Shown: positions 1 to 10,839 of the stretch, piece by piece
Layout of the letters: each line of letters begins with the position of its first letter
Position numbering within the stretch: the stretch's first letter is position 1
Assembly (NCBI RefSeq): GCF_040954645.1
Contig: NC_092803.1
Coordinates: 63,629,484-63,693,483, forward strand
Direction of reading: 5' to 3'
DNA from: Diabrotica undecimpunctata
Lineage: Eukaryota; Arthropoda; Insecta; Coleoptera; Chrysomelidae
Length of the DNA: 64,000 bases
Program-made: the position numbers and the translations under genes
Notes under the pieces: model-generated
Seen by the model: only the letters and a program-made list of their open reading frames with translations
The model's database searches: none
What the model was told of the DNA's origin: nothing

Positions 1-11
1 ATGTTTTGTAC

Positions 12-2854
12 TCTTCTTCTTTAGATGCAAATCCACTAATGGATGTTAGCGATCACATTTTCCATTAATTCTCTATTTCTTGCAATATGTATGAGAGATT
101 GTATGTCGTTAATCCCTGTCCATTGCCTTATGTTTCGGAGCCAGGACATTTTCTTGCGTCCCATTCCTCTCTTGCCTTCAATTTTACCCTCGATTATAAG
201 TTGGAGGAACTGGTATTTTTCATTTCGCATGATGTGACCTAGATACGCCGTTTTCCTTTTCTTGATGGTTTTGAAAAGTTGGCGTTCTTGGTTTATTCTT
301 TTAAGGACATCTATATTTGTGATTTTAGCTGTCCATGGTATTTTTAGGATACGGCGATAGAGCCACATTTCGAAAGCTTCTAATCTGTTTATATCCCTCG
401 TTTTGAGTGTCCAGCCCTCTACGCCATATAGCAGCACTGACCACACGTAGCACTTAGTAAACCTTAGTCTCAGTTGAAGATCGAACTCTGAACAAGTCAG
501 TACCTGCTTGAATTTTACGAAAGCTTGTCGATCTTGCTCAATGCGACATTTTACTTCCCTGTCCGATGCCCAGTCTTCAAAAAGCCACGATCCCAGGTAT
601 TTAAATTTACTCACTCTTTCAATGGACTTAGTATTCAGTGTTATGGTGGAGTTTTCAAGTGCATCCAAGTTTCTGGAGATGATCATAAATTTGGTTTTTT
701 TGGTATTAATCTCTAATCCCATTTGCTTACTGTATTCTCCAATTATAGTGACAAGTTGTTGAAGATCGACTATGTTGTCACAAATTAAGACACCATCATC
801 AGCATATCGTATGTTGTTGATCAGTACTCCATTCACTTTGATTCCCATCTTTGCATCCTCCAGAGACTCTTGAAATATGGCTTCCGAATAAATGTTAAAT
901 AAAAGAGGGGAAAGCACACATCCCTGTCGAACACCCCTTCTTATATGTATGGGTTTGGATATAGAATTGTCTATTTTTAACTGTGCCGTTTGATGCCAGT
1001 ACAAGTTTTCAATGCATCTTATGTCTTTTTGGTCTATATCAACTTTCTTGAGGATCTGCATTAACTTGTGGTGTTGGACACGATCAAACGCTTTTTGGTA
1101 ATCTAAAAAGCATAGGAACACATCCTTCTTCTGATCGTAACAATTTTGGACCAGCACCTGTGTTGCTACTATTGCTTCTCGTGTTCCTAAACCTTGCCTA
1201 AACCCGAACTGGGAGTCACTGATGTCCCATTCACATTTTTTGTATACTCTTTGAGATACTCTTTTGTATTTTTAAGAATATCTTTAAAGTGTGACTCATC
1301 AGGCTAATGAGTCTGTGATCCTCACATCTTTTTGCATTGACTTTCTTGGACAGGTGAATAAAGGTAGAGCGTAACCACTGCTGAGGATAGCAGCCAGTTT
1401 CATAAATTAAGTTAAATATTTTGTGTAGTGCTGAAATTCCCCTTTCATCCAGTAATTTGAGTATTTCTGACGGGATTTCATCTGGTCCAGGTGCCTTATT
1501 GTTTTTTGAATTGAATATTGCCTTTTCTATCTCCTCTTTGGTGATTGAAGGGCCAGTCAGCTGGACGTCTGTATAAACTTCACTCATGGGTCTTTTGTCA
1601 TGGAAGAGCTCCTGGATATAATTTTCCCATATATCAATTTTTTCTTTTTCACCCAGCACTATCTGGTTATCCTGATTAACACTGGTGGTTGGTCTTCGTT
1701 TTCTGTATATTCCAGCAGTCTCCTTAAGCTTTTTATGTAAATTACGGTCGTCGTGCTGTCGTTGTAAATGTTCTAGATCGATACATTGTTGCTTAAGCCA
1801 TTCATTTTTTGATATTCTTATTTTTACTTTTATTTGCCTGTTAATGTTTTCATACATATTGCTGCCATCTTGTTTATTCTTGTGTCTTCGTCGTTCTTCC
1901 AGTAGTAATAGTATATCGTCTGTCATCCATTTTTGCCTCTTGTTATTTCGTTTGTACCCTAAGTTGTTTTTCATGATGTCTGTTACAGCACTTGTAATCG
2001 TATTCCATGTTGGTGTTAGATCTTCGGCAATGTTTGTCGTCAATATTTGAATTTGTGCGTTTATTTCATTGCTTATTTCTGCTTGTATCATTGGGTCTTT
2101 CAGTTTGTCCAGTGCTATATGTTGTTGAGTTTCAGGCTTGTTCTTGCATGAAAGAGCGATCTTTATGACGGCCACTAATAGTACGTGGTCAGAAGGGACA
2201 TCTGCTCCAGGGTATGTGCAAGCTCTTTTGACAGTTGTGCTGAATCTACCGTTGATAAGAATGAAGTCTATTTGATTTCTTATTATGTTCTGAGCTCTAT
2301 CGGCTGGAGATTTTCAAGTATAAAGGCGACGGGGGTGGAGTTGGAACCATGTGTTGGTAACTCTCATGTTTTCTTCTTGACAAAATTGTATAAGTCGGTC
2401 GCCCCTTTCGTTCCTTGTTCCAAGACCATAGGGTCCAACTACGTCTTCAAAGCTGCCCTTCCCTATTTTGGAATTAAAATCTCCCATAATTATGTTGACA
2501 TCATGTTTCTTTGTCAATTTAAGTAGTTCTTTGATTTCACTATAAAAGTTTTCCACTACTTCATCTGATGCGTCTGTAGTTGGTGCATAAACCTGTATGA
2601 TGTTGAGATTATTTGGCTTCGCTTCAAGTTTTACTAAGGCTGTGCGGTCGGAATATGGTACAAACTCTGTGACAGCTCTCACCAATCTTTTAGTTATCAT
2701 AATCCCGACGCCTTTTCTATGATCGCGGTCATCATTGCCTGAGTAAAAGAATGTTCCGCTTTCTGTAGTGCATTTACCGGATCCAGGCCACCAGGTTTCT
2801 GAAATCCCAAGGATATCTAAATCAAATCTGCTCATTTCTTGAGTTAGTTTTGTT
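12..2854 (-). mobile_element. RTE-like LINE, 5'-truncated, with 11-bp target-site duplication
   Basis: This is a non-LTR retrotransposon read on the minus strand. Its 3' end is an AAG-rich tail at 12-22, directly after the C-terminal codons of the polyprotein. The 11-bp word ATGTTTTGTAC lies just outside both ends (1-11 and 2855-2865), as target-primed reverse transcription would leave. The 5' end falls just upstream of the first preserved endonuclease block, so promoter and leader are lost. There is no RNase H domain; one polyprotein carries endonuclease then RT, as in RTE-like LINEs. The clade name is inferred from domain order and motif style. The left duplication may extend beyond the window edge. 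Confidence 0.85.
36..2835 (-). pseudogene. Endonuclease-reverse transcriptase polyprotein of RTE-like LINE (one stop, one frameshift)
   Basis: The N-terminal part (2835-2176) is an apurinic-type endonuclease with ISETWW, IIMGDFNSKIG and PSDH blocks. A linker follows, then the RT: APGPDEIPSEIL and HRLISLMSH near 1300-1490, FLDYQKAFD near 1090, RRGVRQGCVLSPLLFN near 930, and the catalytic YADD near 800. The C-terminal part ends in VIANIH at 36. Only two lesions break it. An in-frame TGA at 2314-2316 sits where the flanking frame continues unchanged, and one frameshift lies near 1250-1275, after which the QFGFRQGLGTREA block continues. The domain order and YADD motif make LINE polyprotein secure. 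It is probably inactive but recent. Confidence 0.88.
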
Positions 2855-2865
2855 ATGTTTTGTAC

Positions 2866-3544
2866 AAAATTATGGAATTTGAAAGTGTTTTTTTGTGATA
2901 AGAAGTATACACTTCAAAGTTAAATATAAGTCTCATATCATATTATATTAAGATTAATTGTTAAAAGTCACTGCAACAGTGTGAACGATACGCTACTGAA
3001 TGCTAAGCTAGGAAGTCAATGAGCAATTTATCTCTCTCTATATTATGACAACGTCGATTTACTATTCCTTTCTACCGGTTCTAGAATGCGATGTTGTTAT
3101 GTACGACTTTTACAAAATATATTATCGTACTTTAGATGTTTTCTATATATAAGTATTGTATATAAATATAATATCATACATAAATATTGATGATACTAAA
3201 TAAATTTTATTATATACCTTAACAAATACAAAACGATCATTAATATGATAATTTTGCTGCATGTCAATGATTAAATGATAAATTTCTAGAATATCTATCA
3301 TTACAAACTGGCAACGATGTTGTTGGTTTATCGCATTCACAGTTCGGAGAATTTACTACCTACAAATTTGATTCTCAAGTATAACCAATAATAGTTAATC
3401 GCCACTGCCAATGTACTGAGAATGAAATTGTTTTCATAACCCTCAGAAAGTTTGGAAATTGACGACAACATTACGCAGTTCTATATTAATAGTGTGTAAG
3501 TAAATAAGTGCAGTTTTGTGAAGCAGAGGTAAAAAGTTGATAGA
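2866..3544. other. AT-rich spacer, no gene recognised
   Basis: No coding similarity is seen on either strand. The 11-mer TTTCTACCGGT at 3069-3079 has its exact reverse complement at 5812-5822, on the far side of the DUF7869-like gene copy A. The pair could be the remains of that element's ends. Confidence 0.4.
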
Positions 3545-5634
3545 CATGGTGTTAAGGGACACGAGTCAATCAAGATATTTACCTGATACATTACAAAATC
3601 AGGAATCGGATATAGTACATTCTTCACCAGCTCCCTCAGTTGATCCCGAATTCATGGACATTTTTATACATTTAGTGAGAGTGATACAAACTATATTCCT
3701 GACAGAGATTCTGATATTGAAGAATCACACCCAATACCAACAGCTAAGGCTTATTCGTCTATAGAAGTGAGCCATTAATGGCCTTTCTAATATACTGATA
3801 TTAGAAAGGCCATTAATGTAAGTGGAAGACTGCATCCAGAGCTCAAGTCAAACAAACAATGATATTTATGCTTATAGAATTTCATCAATCCATTCCAAGG
3901 CAGAAATAATTATCAAACCATTTTCTAGAAAAGTGAGAAAAAATAGAAAAGAATGTCTGCATAGCGGTAAAGAATTTATGACTGCAAAACGCAAGAAAGT
4001 AAAAGCAAGAAAAATGCTAGAGTTGAAAGCATGTCGAAATAAGTGTTATCTGAAATTGACTTCAGAAATTCGAAGTTAATTTTTCCAAGAATACTGGAGT
4101 TTAGGCTCTTATGATAGAAGAGTTACCTACATTGCAGCTCTCATCAATAGTGCTCTAAAAAAACTATTCGTTCGAGAAGTTTGGACATTCTCAAAAAACG
4201 TGAAGTGACACATCAATATTTTTTTGAAATAAGTGGAAGAAGAATTCCTGTATGCAAAAAGCATGTTTTTGTTCAACTATAAATAAGAAACCAATATTTA
4301 TACGTACTGTTATAAGCAAAACAAACTCAAGTGTATCAGGCATTTCACGCTCTGACGCAAGAGGACACAACCCACTACCACATATGTACAAAGACGCCAG
4401 AAGAGATGAAAGGTGTTAAATATCATATACTTTCATTCCCATCATACGAAAGTCATTATACTAGACGTACTAACGACAATAAATACTTGCAATCTCATCT
4501 TAACCTATGAATTATATACGATCTACACTGCCAAGACAAGGAAAATCCAGTTAATCGAAACATTTATAAGAAAACTTTCCGATCACTAAACTTATCATTT
4601 AAAAAACCTAATCAGGATACATGCTACACATGCGATTTATTGAACATAAAAATAAAGACGGCAGTTAGTGATCCGGACAAAGCTGCCCTTACAGTTCAAC
4701 GCGAAGAGCATCACTCCAGTGCAGATAAGGCATATAATATGAAAAAATTTGACAAAGAAGAATCAAAAACAAGTTACAAAAAAGCATGTTATACGTTTGA
4801 CCTACAGCAATGTTTACCAACATATTTTCTTGGATCTTGCGTTGTGTTTCATAAAAGGCAGTTGTGGACATACAATCTCACTATTCATGATGGAGCTTCA
4901 GGGAAATCCAAACATTACATGTGGAACCAATGCATAGCTCGTCGTGGAGGAAATGAAATAGCGTCATGCCTATATCACTTCTTAAAAAATCATCTATCAC
5001 CCTCAGTAAAGTTTGTAACGTTTTATTTCGATACCTGTGGTGGTCAGAACAAAAATTCTCATGTGTCGGCGATGTTTTTAAAATTTATAGAGAAATCCAC
5101 CACTTTACAGATTATAAACCATAAGTTTTTAATTCCTGGGCACACACATATGGAGTGTGATATAGACCACGCCCTAATAGAAAAACAAAAGAAAAAAAGT
5201 GAAATTACAATATACCATCCACATGACTGGTTTCTGCTTGTTCGATCCACGGGGAGAAAGAACAAATTTGAGGTGTGTGAAATGAAGCAAGAAAAATTTT
5301 ATGACTTTTCCAAACTCTTCAATGACCAGCTAGTTAAGACGAAAAAGAATGAAAATGGTTTGGCATTCAAGTGGCATGATGTAAAGTGGTTGCAATATGA
5401 TGTTAAAGAGCCAAGGAAAATCAAATATAGGAAAAACCTGACTAATGATACTTTGATGTGATCAACTTTAGACGTCGTGGAAAATTAAGTATATCTAAAG
5501 AGAAAAAGAGAGATTAAATGTCACTTATTAATTTGATACCGCTTATTTTCCCCGAATTTTATAATAATATATTGACATGTGACAATATTGCAGATGAAGA
5601 CCCTGATCTTCAAGATGAAACAGATGAACTTTAG
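3545..5634 (+). pseudogene. DUF7869-like transposon protein, copy A, broken
   Basis: Pieces of one protein can be read in order across several frames: an acidic N-terminus (3545-3770), a basic Cys-containing block CRNKCYLKLTSEIR followed by EYWSLGSYDRRVTYI (3960-4130), FFEISGRRIPVC (about 4210-4260), SYESHYTR (about 4440), CYTCDLLN (4620-4645), then a long open frame from about 4511 to 5461. The last part carries FYFDTCGGQNKN (about 5030) and GHTHMECDIDHALIEK (about 5140-5190), which look like RNase H-fold acidic motifs. After a frameshift near 5450 the C-terminus continues to a stop at 5632-5634. The family is a multicopy insect protein that I associate with DUF7869; the domain number needs a profile search. 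Copy B is at 57413-58997. Confidence 0.7.
3773..3818. repeat. Perfect 21-bp hairpin inside copy A
   Basis: Positions 3773-3793 are the exact reverse complement of 3798-3818, with a 4-nt loop (ACTG). The arm contains GGCCTTTCTAATAT-type sequence and an inner palindrome GCCATTAATGGC. It falls between the acidic N-terminal block and the basic block of the broken protein, at a point where the reading frame is lost. It may be a small inverted duplication or a snap-back insertion. Confidence 0.8.
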
Positions 5635-6654
5635 TGACGTGTGCGTGTGTGTTTTAGTTTTATAATGTAATTTAGTTTATCCACTTATTTCAACTATATG
5701 TAAGTGCCTATAACTTTCAAATTTTTATAATGTTTTGCTTCTAAATGGTTTTTAATAGTTGTATATTTCTTGATTTAGTGTTTTATTACCAAGCTATATA
5801 ATACAACTTTGACCGGTAGAAAAGTCACAAGTCACAAAAATACCTACAATATTAAAATTTATCGAGGTTTCATACTAGAGTTTCACAAAAATACATAAAT
5901 TAATAACAATCCGCAACATTTAAAGATCATAGACAAAAAAATCGATTTAAGAAAAAATAAAAAAAAAAAACTTTAAAGGTCTCTCCTGTAAAAGTTGCAT
6001 TTTGGACTTGTGTCTATTGTACCGCCCTCCATAGAAATTACTAGATATAAAGTAATTTATGTTTTATTCCGAACGAGAAGTCTCAAAATAACATAAAATT
6101 CAAATGTATAACTTAGAAAAAATATTTTCTGGGTTGAAATAAACTTGAATCATTTATCAAAACATCTTTTACATACCTTGTCATTGTTGAGCCGCTTCCT
6201 ACGCTTCTAGTGTATTTATGTTTACCTAAGTTGGTGGAAGTTCTATCATTGTTATTCTCTTCCAGTATAAATTTGCATTACTAACGACTTAGCACATATT
6301 TTGGGACAATAATTGTAATTTCGTCTCTAAGTTATGCGCTACCCTCCGGGGGTGGTTTATTATATGCAAGAAGTCGACTTTATCAATGAATATTTGTTGT
6401 TTAGTTCTCACAGCCGGTATATGCATACAGAGATACGAATTAGAGAAGTAGGTAACTCGATTGTGGTCGAAGTAATTGGTAAACTATAAACACATGATGT
6501 CCATAAAAATGTTAGTTACAAAAAAAGAAAATACAAAATCTGGAACTAATTATATTTATTATGCCGATTTAACTTAAATCACCTTATCGAAAAATCTTAA
6601 ATCGCTATAGCTGAAAGATATCTCTTAAACTGATTTCGCAACTGCTAATAAACC
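5635..6654. other. Non-coding AT-rich stretch
   Basis: No gene is recognised. The stretch holds A-rich tracts near 5945-5965 and the 11-bp inverted partner (5812-5822) of 3069-3079. Confidence 0.4.
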
Positions 6655-6795
6655 TCGGAGATAAACTGATACTAGATAATAAAGATATTGAGCAAATATA
6701 CTCTTAAAAATACCTTGGAGTATGGATCACAAAAGATACTGATCAAACAAAAAAAACTAGACGCAGTATAGGAGTTTCATGGTCAACTTTTATAG
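6655..6795 (+). pseudogene. LINE RT C-terminal fragment
   Basis: A short piece on the plus strand reads as the segment following the RT fingers in RTE-like LINEs: KYLGVWITKDTDQT, then TRRSIGVSWSTF, with stops around it. It lies directly upstream of the endonuclease start of the next LINE, so it is probably the 3' part of another copy. Confidence 0.5.
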
Positions 6796-6882
6796 GTACT
6801 AATAACTTTTTTTTTAAATATACAAAACGGAATATGCAAAAAGCTAGATATATAAAGATTAATAAATCAAATCTCAACAAGA

Positions 6883-8117
6883 TTGGTCTTCTTAAACATC
6901 AAAATAAAAGCAAGATATATCCTACATTTTGTTCAAGTGTACGCCCCTACTACAGGACATCCAGACAAAGAAGTACAAATGTTCTACGATCAAATATCCT
7001 GTGCAATCAAGAAAAATCCTGGCTACTTCTTAATAAGTGGTGGCGATTTTAATGCCAAAATAGGCACTAAGAAAAACTCCTCTGAACCGAAGGCAAAAAT
7101 GATAAGAGGTAAACAACTGATATTTTCTCTTTTTGAAAACAATCTCTAACAAATGAACAGCTTTTTTAAATTGGGCATGGAAAAAACCACAGAAAATGGG
7201 CATGGGAAAGCCGTGATAAAAATACAAGGAATGAAATCAAATATTTCTTAACAGACAAAAAAAGAATCAATTAAAGACGTAAATGTGTTAAATAATTTAA
7301 TACAAGCAATGACAAGAAAAACTAAAAATAATAAATAAGAAACAACCAAAGAAATGAACAAAACCAAATAATATCTGCAAGTTCAAAAAATATATTGATA
7401 ATTCATTGAAAGACACAACAACAGACATCGATATTTTGGATATTTTGAACAAATAAATAGTCAACACAATGCAGTAGGCTTAAACTAAATATTGTCCAAT
7501 AAACAAAAAGGATGAAAAACAAAGTCAACTTACGAAAACCCTTATAAACCAAAGGCTTCAGATGAAAGAATATAACAGTATAAGCAAAGACACGCTAAAT
7601 AAAATACATAAAACGATCACAAAGGCAATAAGAAAAATAGAGCAAAATAAGAACATGAAAGATTTAAGAATGAGCCTGCAAAAGGGTAAAATAGAAATTA
7701 ACAAACTAAGAAACAGAGCTGGAGAAGAAAGTACGGACAAAGATGAATATTAGTAATCATCGAAGACTTCTACACAGAGCTACATAGATCAAGAGAAAAA
7801 GATAACAATACGCAATCTCCAATTACAGTAAAAACTAATGTACTAAGGATGAGATTTAATGCCCGATATAACAAAATCGGAAATCAAAGTAGCTCTGAAG
7901 AAAATCAACAATAACCGAACCCCAGAGAAAGATGGAATAGTGTCAGAAGTATTAAAAATTATAGCAGATCTATTACTTGAAAAAATTAAACTACCTTTTA
8001 ATATCTGTCTTCACAACACCAATTTTCCAATAGATTGGAACAACGCTACTAATATTATATTTCATTAAGCTGGAGACAAAGCAAATTTAGAGAATTACAG
8101 ACCGATTAGCCTCCTCA

Positions 8118-8193
<76 letters not shown>

Positions 8194-8195
8194 AT

Positions 8196-8233
<38 letters not shown>

Positions 8234-9004
8234 GTTTACGCAAATAATAGCTAAAAGAATGGAAAAAATGTCAATAGACTTATCAACCAAGAGAACAGGC
8301 AGGATTCCTACAAAAATTACGGAACTGATGACCATCTAAAAAGCATAAATAGTGCTAGTATTTGTTGATTGTCACAAAGCCTTTGACACAATTGACCTAA
8401 GTAAAATACTACAGGCGCTTAAAGAATGCAGGCCAGACTATAGTATACAAAATTATTCTACAATATATATCTATAGGCAACAAACACTGTCAAATTACAT
8501 ACTAATAGTAATCGCATAAAAATAGAGCTGGGGCTTAAACAAGGAGACCCCATGTCACCTAAACTTTTTAATAGTGTGCTAGAACATGCTTTTAAGAATA
8601 TGGATTGGCTGACAAAGGAAATAAAAGTAGATGGAGAATATCTAAACAACTTACGTGTTGCCGATGATATTGCCATAGTAACTGAGGACTTAGGAATGGC
8701 AAAAGAGACGGTACAGGAACTCGTTACTCGTTACTCAGAACTGGTTACACAAAATGTAAGTTTAAAAAAAAACATCTCGAAAACAAAAATAATGACAAAT
8801 TTAATACTCAACCAGAAACTCGTAGATAAATATAAATACCGAGGACATGAAATTATGATTGGCTGGGATGATCAAACCCATGAACTAAAGAGAAGTATCG
8901 GTCTTGTGTGGGCAGCATATGGAAGACTAAGGGAAACTTTTAAAAGTGAGATGCCCACATGCCTGAACAGAAAAGTATTTGATCAATGCGTCCTCCCAGT
9001 GTTA
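6883..9004 (+). pseudogene. RTE-like endonuclease-RT pseudogene
   Basis: The endonuclease block at 6883-7149 shows FVQVYAPTTGHPDKEVQ and ISGGDFNAKIG. A linker with NKIHKTITKAIRK follows at 7560-7750, then the RT finger region at 7859-8068 (KSEIKVALKKINNNRTPEKDG). RPISLLSH stands at 8098-8118, just before the (TA)n run. VFVDCHKAFDTID follows near 8360, a degraded QGDPMSPKLFNSVLEHAF near 8540-8600, and NLRVADDIAIVTED (8650-8690), where V replaces the usual aromatic residue before ADD. SKTKIMTN follows near 8790. The frame is lost many times, so this is a fossil copy. Confidence 0.82.
8119..8229. repeat. (TA)n microsatellite inside RT codons
   Basis: An interrupted (AT)n tract with AATTTATA breaks. 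The RT reading before it ends in LLSH and the reading after it resumes with KLFTQIIAKR. The usual family sequence joins these with a single Ile-Tyr or Leu-Tyr pair (ATATAT-like codons). The tract therefore appears to have grown from a few coding bases. Confidence 0.9.
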
Positions 9005-9376
9005 ACATCTTCTTCTTCTTAAAGAGCCTATCCGTTCCGGATGTTGGCGATCATCACGGCTATCTTTACTTTATTTATTGCAGCGCGGAACAGTTCAGTG
9101 GTAGTCGTGTTATACCACTTTCGTAAATTTTGAAGCCAGGAAATGCGTCTTCTTCCCGGTCCGCTCTTACCATTTACTTTCCCTTGGAGAATCAGCTGGA
9201 GAAGGCGTAACGTCCTTGATTTCTCATTACATGTCCTAGATATTCCAACTTTTTAGTTTTCACGGTGATGAGAATTTCACATTCTTTCCCCATTCTACGC
9301 AGGACCTCCACATTAGTAACTCTGTCAACCCAGGATATACGTAAGATGCGCCTATAACACCACATTTCGACCATCT
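9005..9376 (-). pseudogene. AAG-tailed LINE, 3'-terminal fragment
   Basis: On the minus strand this reads VEMWCYRRILRISWVDRV, YLGHVMRNQGRY, GPGRRRISWLQNLRKWY and a C-terminus IAVMIANIRNG with a stop, followed within a few bases by an AAG repeat (9008-9022). This is the RT-distal C-terminal region of the lineage at 12-2854. It sits where about 300 bp of the surrounding RTE element are missing, so the junction is a replacement or an insertion with deletion. Confidence 0.75.
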
Positions 9377-9780
9377 ACACGATGGGCTGACGATTTAAGA
9401 AGAAAAAAAACAACTGGGTGATAGTGGCGCAAGATAAACGGGGTTGGAAACACGAGGAAGAGGCCTATATTCAGCAGTGGACTTTTGAGGATGGATGATG
9501 ACAAATATATAAATAAGTGTATCAACTGTTATTCAGAAATGGGACTGGAAAAATTTGGCGTTGTTTCGTATAAATGTACTAATACAGAGATGTTTGAATG
9601 TGAATCAAGATATGTATAAATGCTTTATTGACTTACGAAAATAGTTTTTAAGGTTAAACATTGCAAACAGAATGACTAATTATACATTTATACTGGAAAT
9701 GAAAAGAAAAAATAAAAATCTACCTATATAAAAGGCTACAATGATAGTGAGAGGTCATGCTGTCACTGTCAAGTCGCGTC

Positions 9781-10220
9781 GCCATCTAGGAAAGAAATAT
9801 AAACTTCTTCTTCTTCAAGTGCCATCTCCGCGCCGGTGGTCGGCTATCATCATAGCTATTCGGACTTTTGAGACGGCTGCTCTGAAAAGTTCATTTGATG
9901 TACATTCGTACCACTCTCTCAGGTTGCGCAGCCATGACATTCTACGCCTCCCTATGCTTCTCTTTATATATAAACTACCATAATATTTCAATCATATTTT
10001 GTTCTTGAAACGAAACGTTTAATTATTAATACTGTAATAATTAAGTATATATTATAATTAATAATCAATTATAATAATATTTTTAAGTTAGAATTTATTA
10101 TAAAACATTGTTTACGGTATTTTAGATTTAAAACACAGCGTCATCTAGGAAAGAAAATCTGAACTACTCAAATCCGAAATTTCATTCATATTTTATTCTT
10201 GAAATGATACGTTCAATTAA
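9781..10220. repeat. Diverged direct repeat, one copy holding a LINE insertion
   Basis: The block CATCTAGGAAAGAAA...TTTCA.TCATATTTT.TTCTTGAAA occurs at about 9782-9797 plus 9977-10020, and again uninterrupted at about 10140-10215. The second copy acts as the empty site for the LINE fragment at 9806-9967. The copies differ by small substitutions and indels. Confidence 0.65.
9806..9967 (-). mobile_element. Severely 5'-truncated AAG-tailed LINE with 9-bp TSD
   Basis: About 160 bp remain: the AAG tail (CTTCTTCTTCTTC on the plus strand at 9804-9816) and the C-terminal codons IAMMIADHRRGDGT. ATATAAACT flanks it at 9797-9805 and 9968-9976. The open plus-strand frame across it (9741-9983) is a shadow. 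Confidence 0.75.
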
Positions 10221-10329
10221 AAATACTAACATTATTAATTAAAATTGAAAATAATGTTTAATGTTATTTTATATGTAGAGTTGTAAGTTGCCATGTTATC
10301 AAATCCACAAATCCAACTTTTAACGGGTT

Positions 10330-10812
10330 TTTACTTAGATATTTAGTGGCTTTAAACATGTATACCTAGACACTGATGATGGAATATGGATTCCGAAAAC
10401 GTTGTCTTTATGACATAGTCCGATTGGGTTTTTAATTATATACCTTTTATAAAGGATTTTAATAAATTTTTTGTGATACATGGTATACAGCCAGCTACAG
10501 ATAGTTTCCTTGTGGATTTTGATTCTTCTATTCTTGTCCAAGGCTAGTAAATAGAAGTATATTTAACTCAAATGTTTATTATCTGATTTTTTGTTAATAC
10601 AATTATCACACTCTGCTATGGAAGTCATCTCTATAAAGATTTTCTTACTATAGTTACTTTTAACACCTAAGATTTTTAATGAACTATAATCCATAGTGGG
10701 ATTATGATTATGTACATGTGTGGCAAGAGTGTATCTTTCTGGGTATAATCCACATTCACTTTTGTGGAGGTAATCCGATATTTTATAGATCTTGAACTTT
10801 GTCCTATACAAT
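10330..10812 (-). pseudogene. Penelope-like element, GIY-YIG C-terminal fragment
   Basis: The minus-strand frame at 10811-10563 reads KISDYLHKSECGLYPERYTLATHVHNHN, then MDYSSLKILGVKSNYSKKIFIEM and CDNCIN. This matches the distal half of the GIY-YIG endonuclease region of Penelope-like retroelements, where an (A/T)LA-x-H-V...NH block and an E in the (F/L)EM block are conserved. The tail runs on with loss of frame to about 10335. The N-terminal half with the GIY motif is missing; the fragment ends abruptly at 10812, next to a 27-bp inverted repeat. Confidence 0.6.
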
Positions 10813-10839
10813 ATTGAACGAATTTAAAACGGAACATAC
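10813..10839. repeat. 27-bp inverted repeat, left copy
   Basis: Exact reverse complement of 13627-13653. Similarity stops at both edges, and the sequence between these copies and the foldback arms is unrelated on the two sides. Confidence 0.85.

Larger units (their letters stand above)
6860..9500 (+). mobile_element. RTE/BovB-like LINE, decayed, interrupted
   Basis: Plus-strand endonuclease, linker and RT pieces follow each other in the order of an RTE element. The terminal piece at 9376-9480 (WADDL-like, then VAQDKRGWK and EEAYIQQWTFEDG in the DNA reading) is the usual RTE C-terminus. A GATGATG-type 3' end follows near 9490. The middle of the C-terminal region is missing and occupied by a reversed LINE fragment (9005-9376). 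A (TA)n run sits inside the RT (8119-8229). Many stops make it inactive. Confidence 0.8.

Noticed and set aside
8087..8335. Minus-strand 82-aa frame of alternating Ile-Tyr
   Set aside because: It is the translation of the (TA)n microsatellite.
9741..9983. Plus-strand 80-aa frame
   Set aside because: It crosses the LINE insertion and its duplication and is antisense to the LINE C-terminus.
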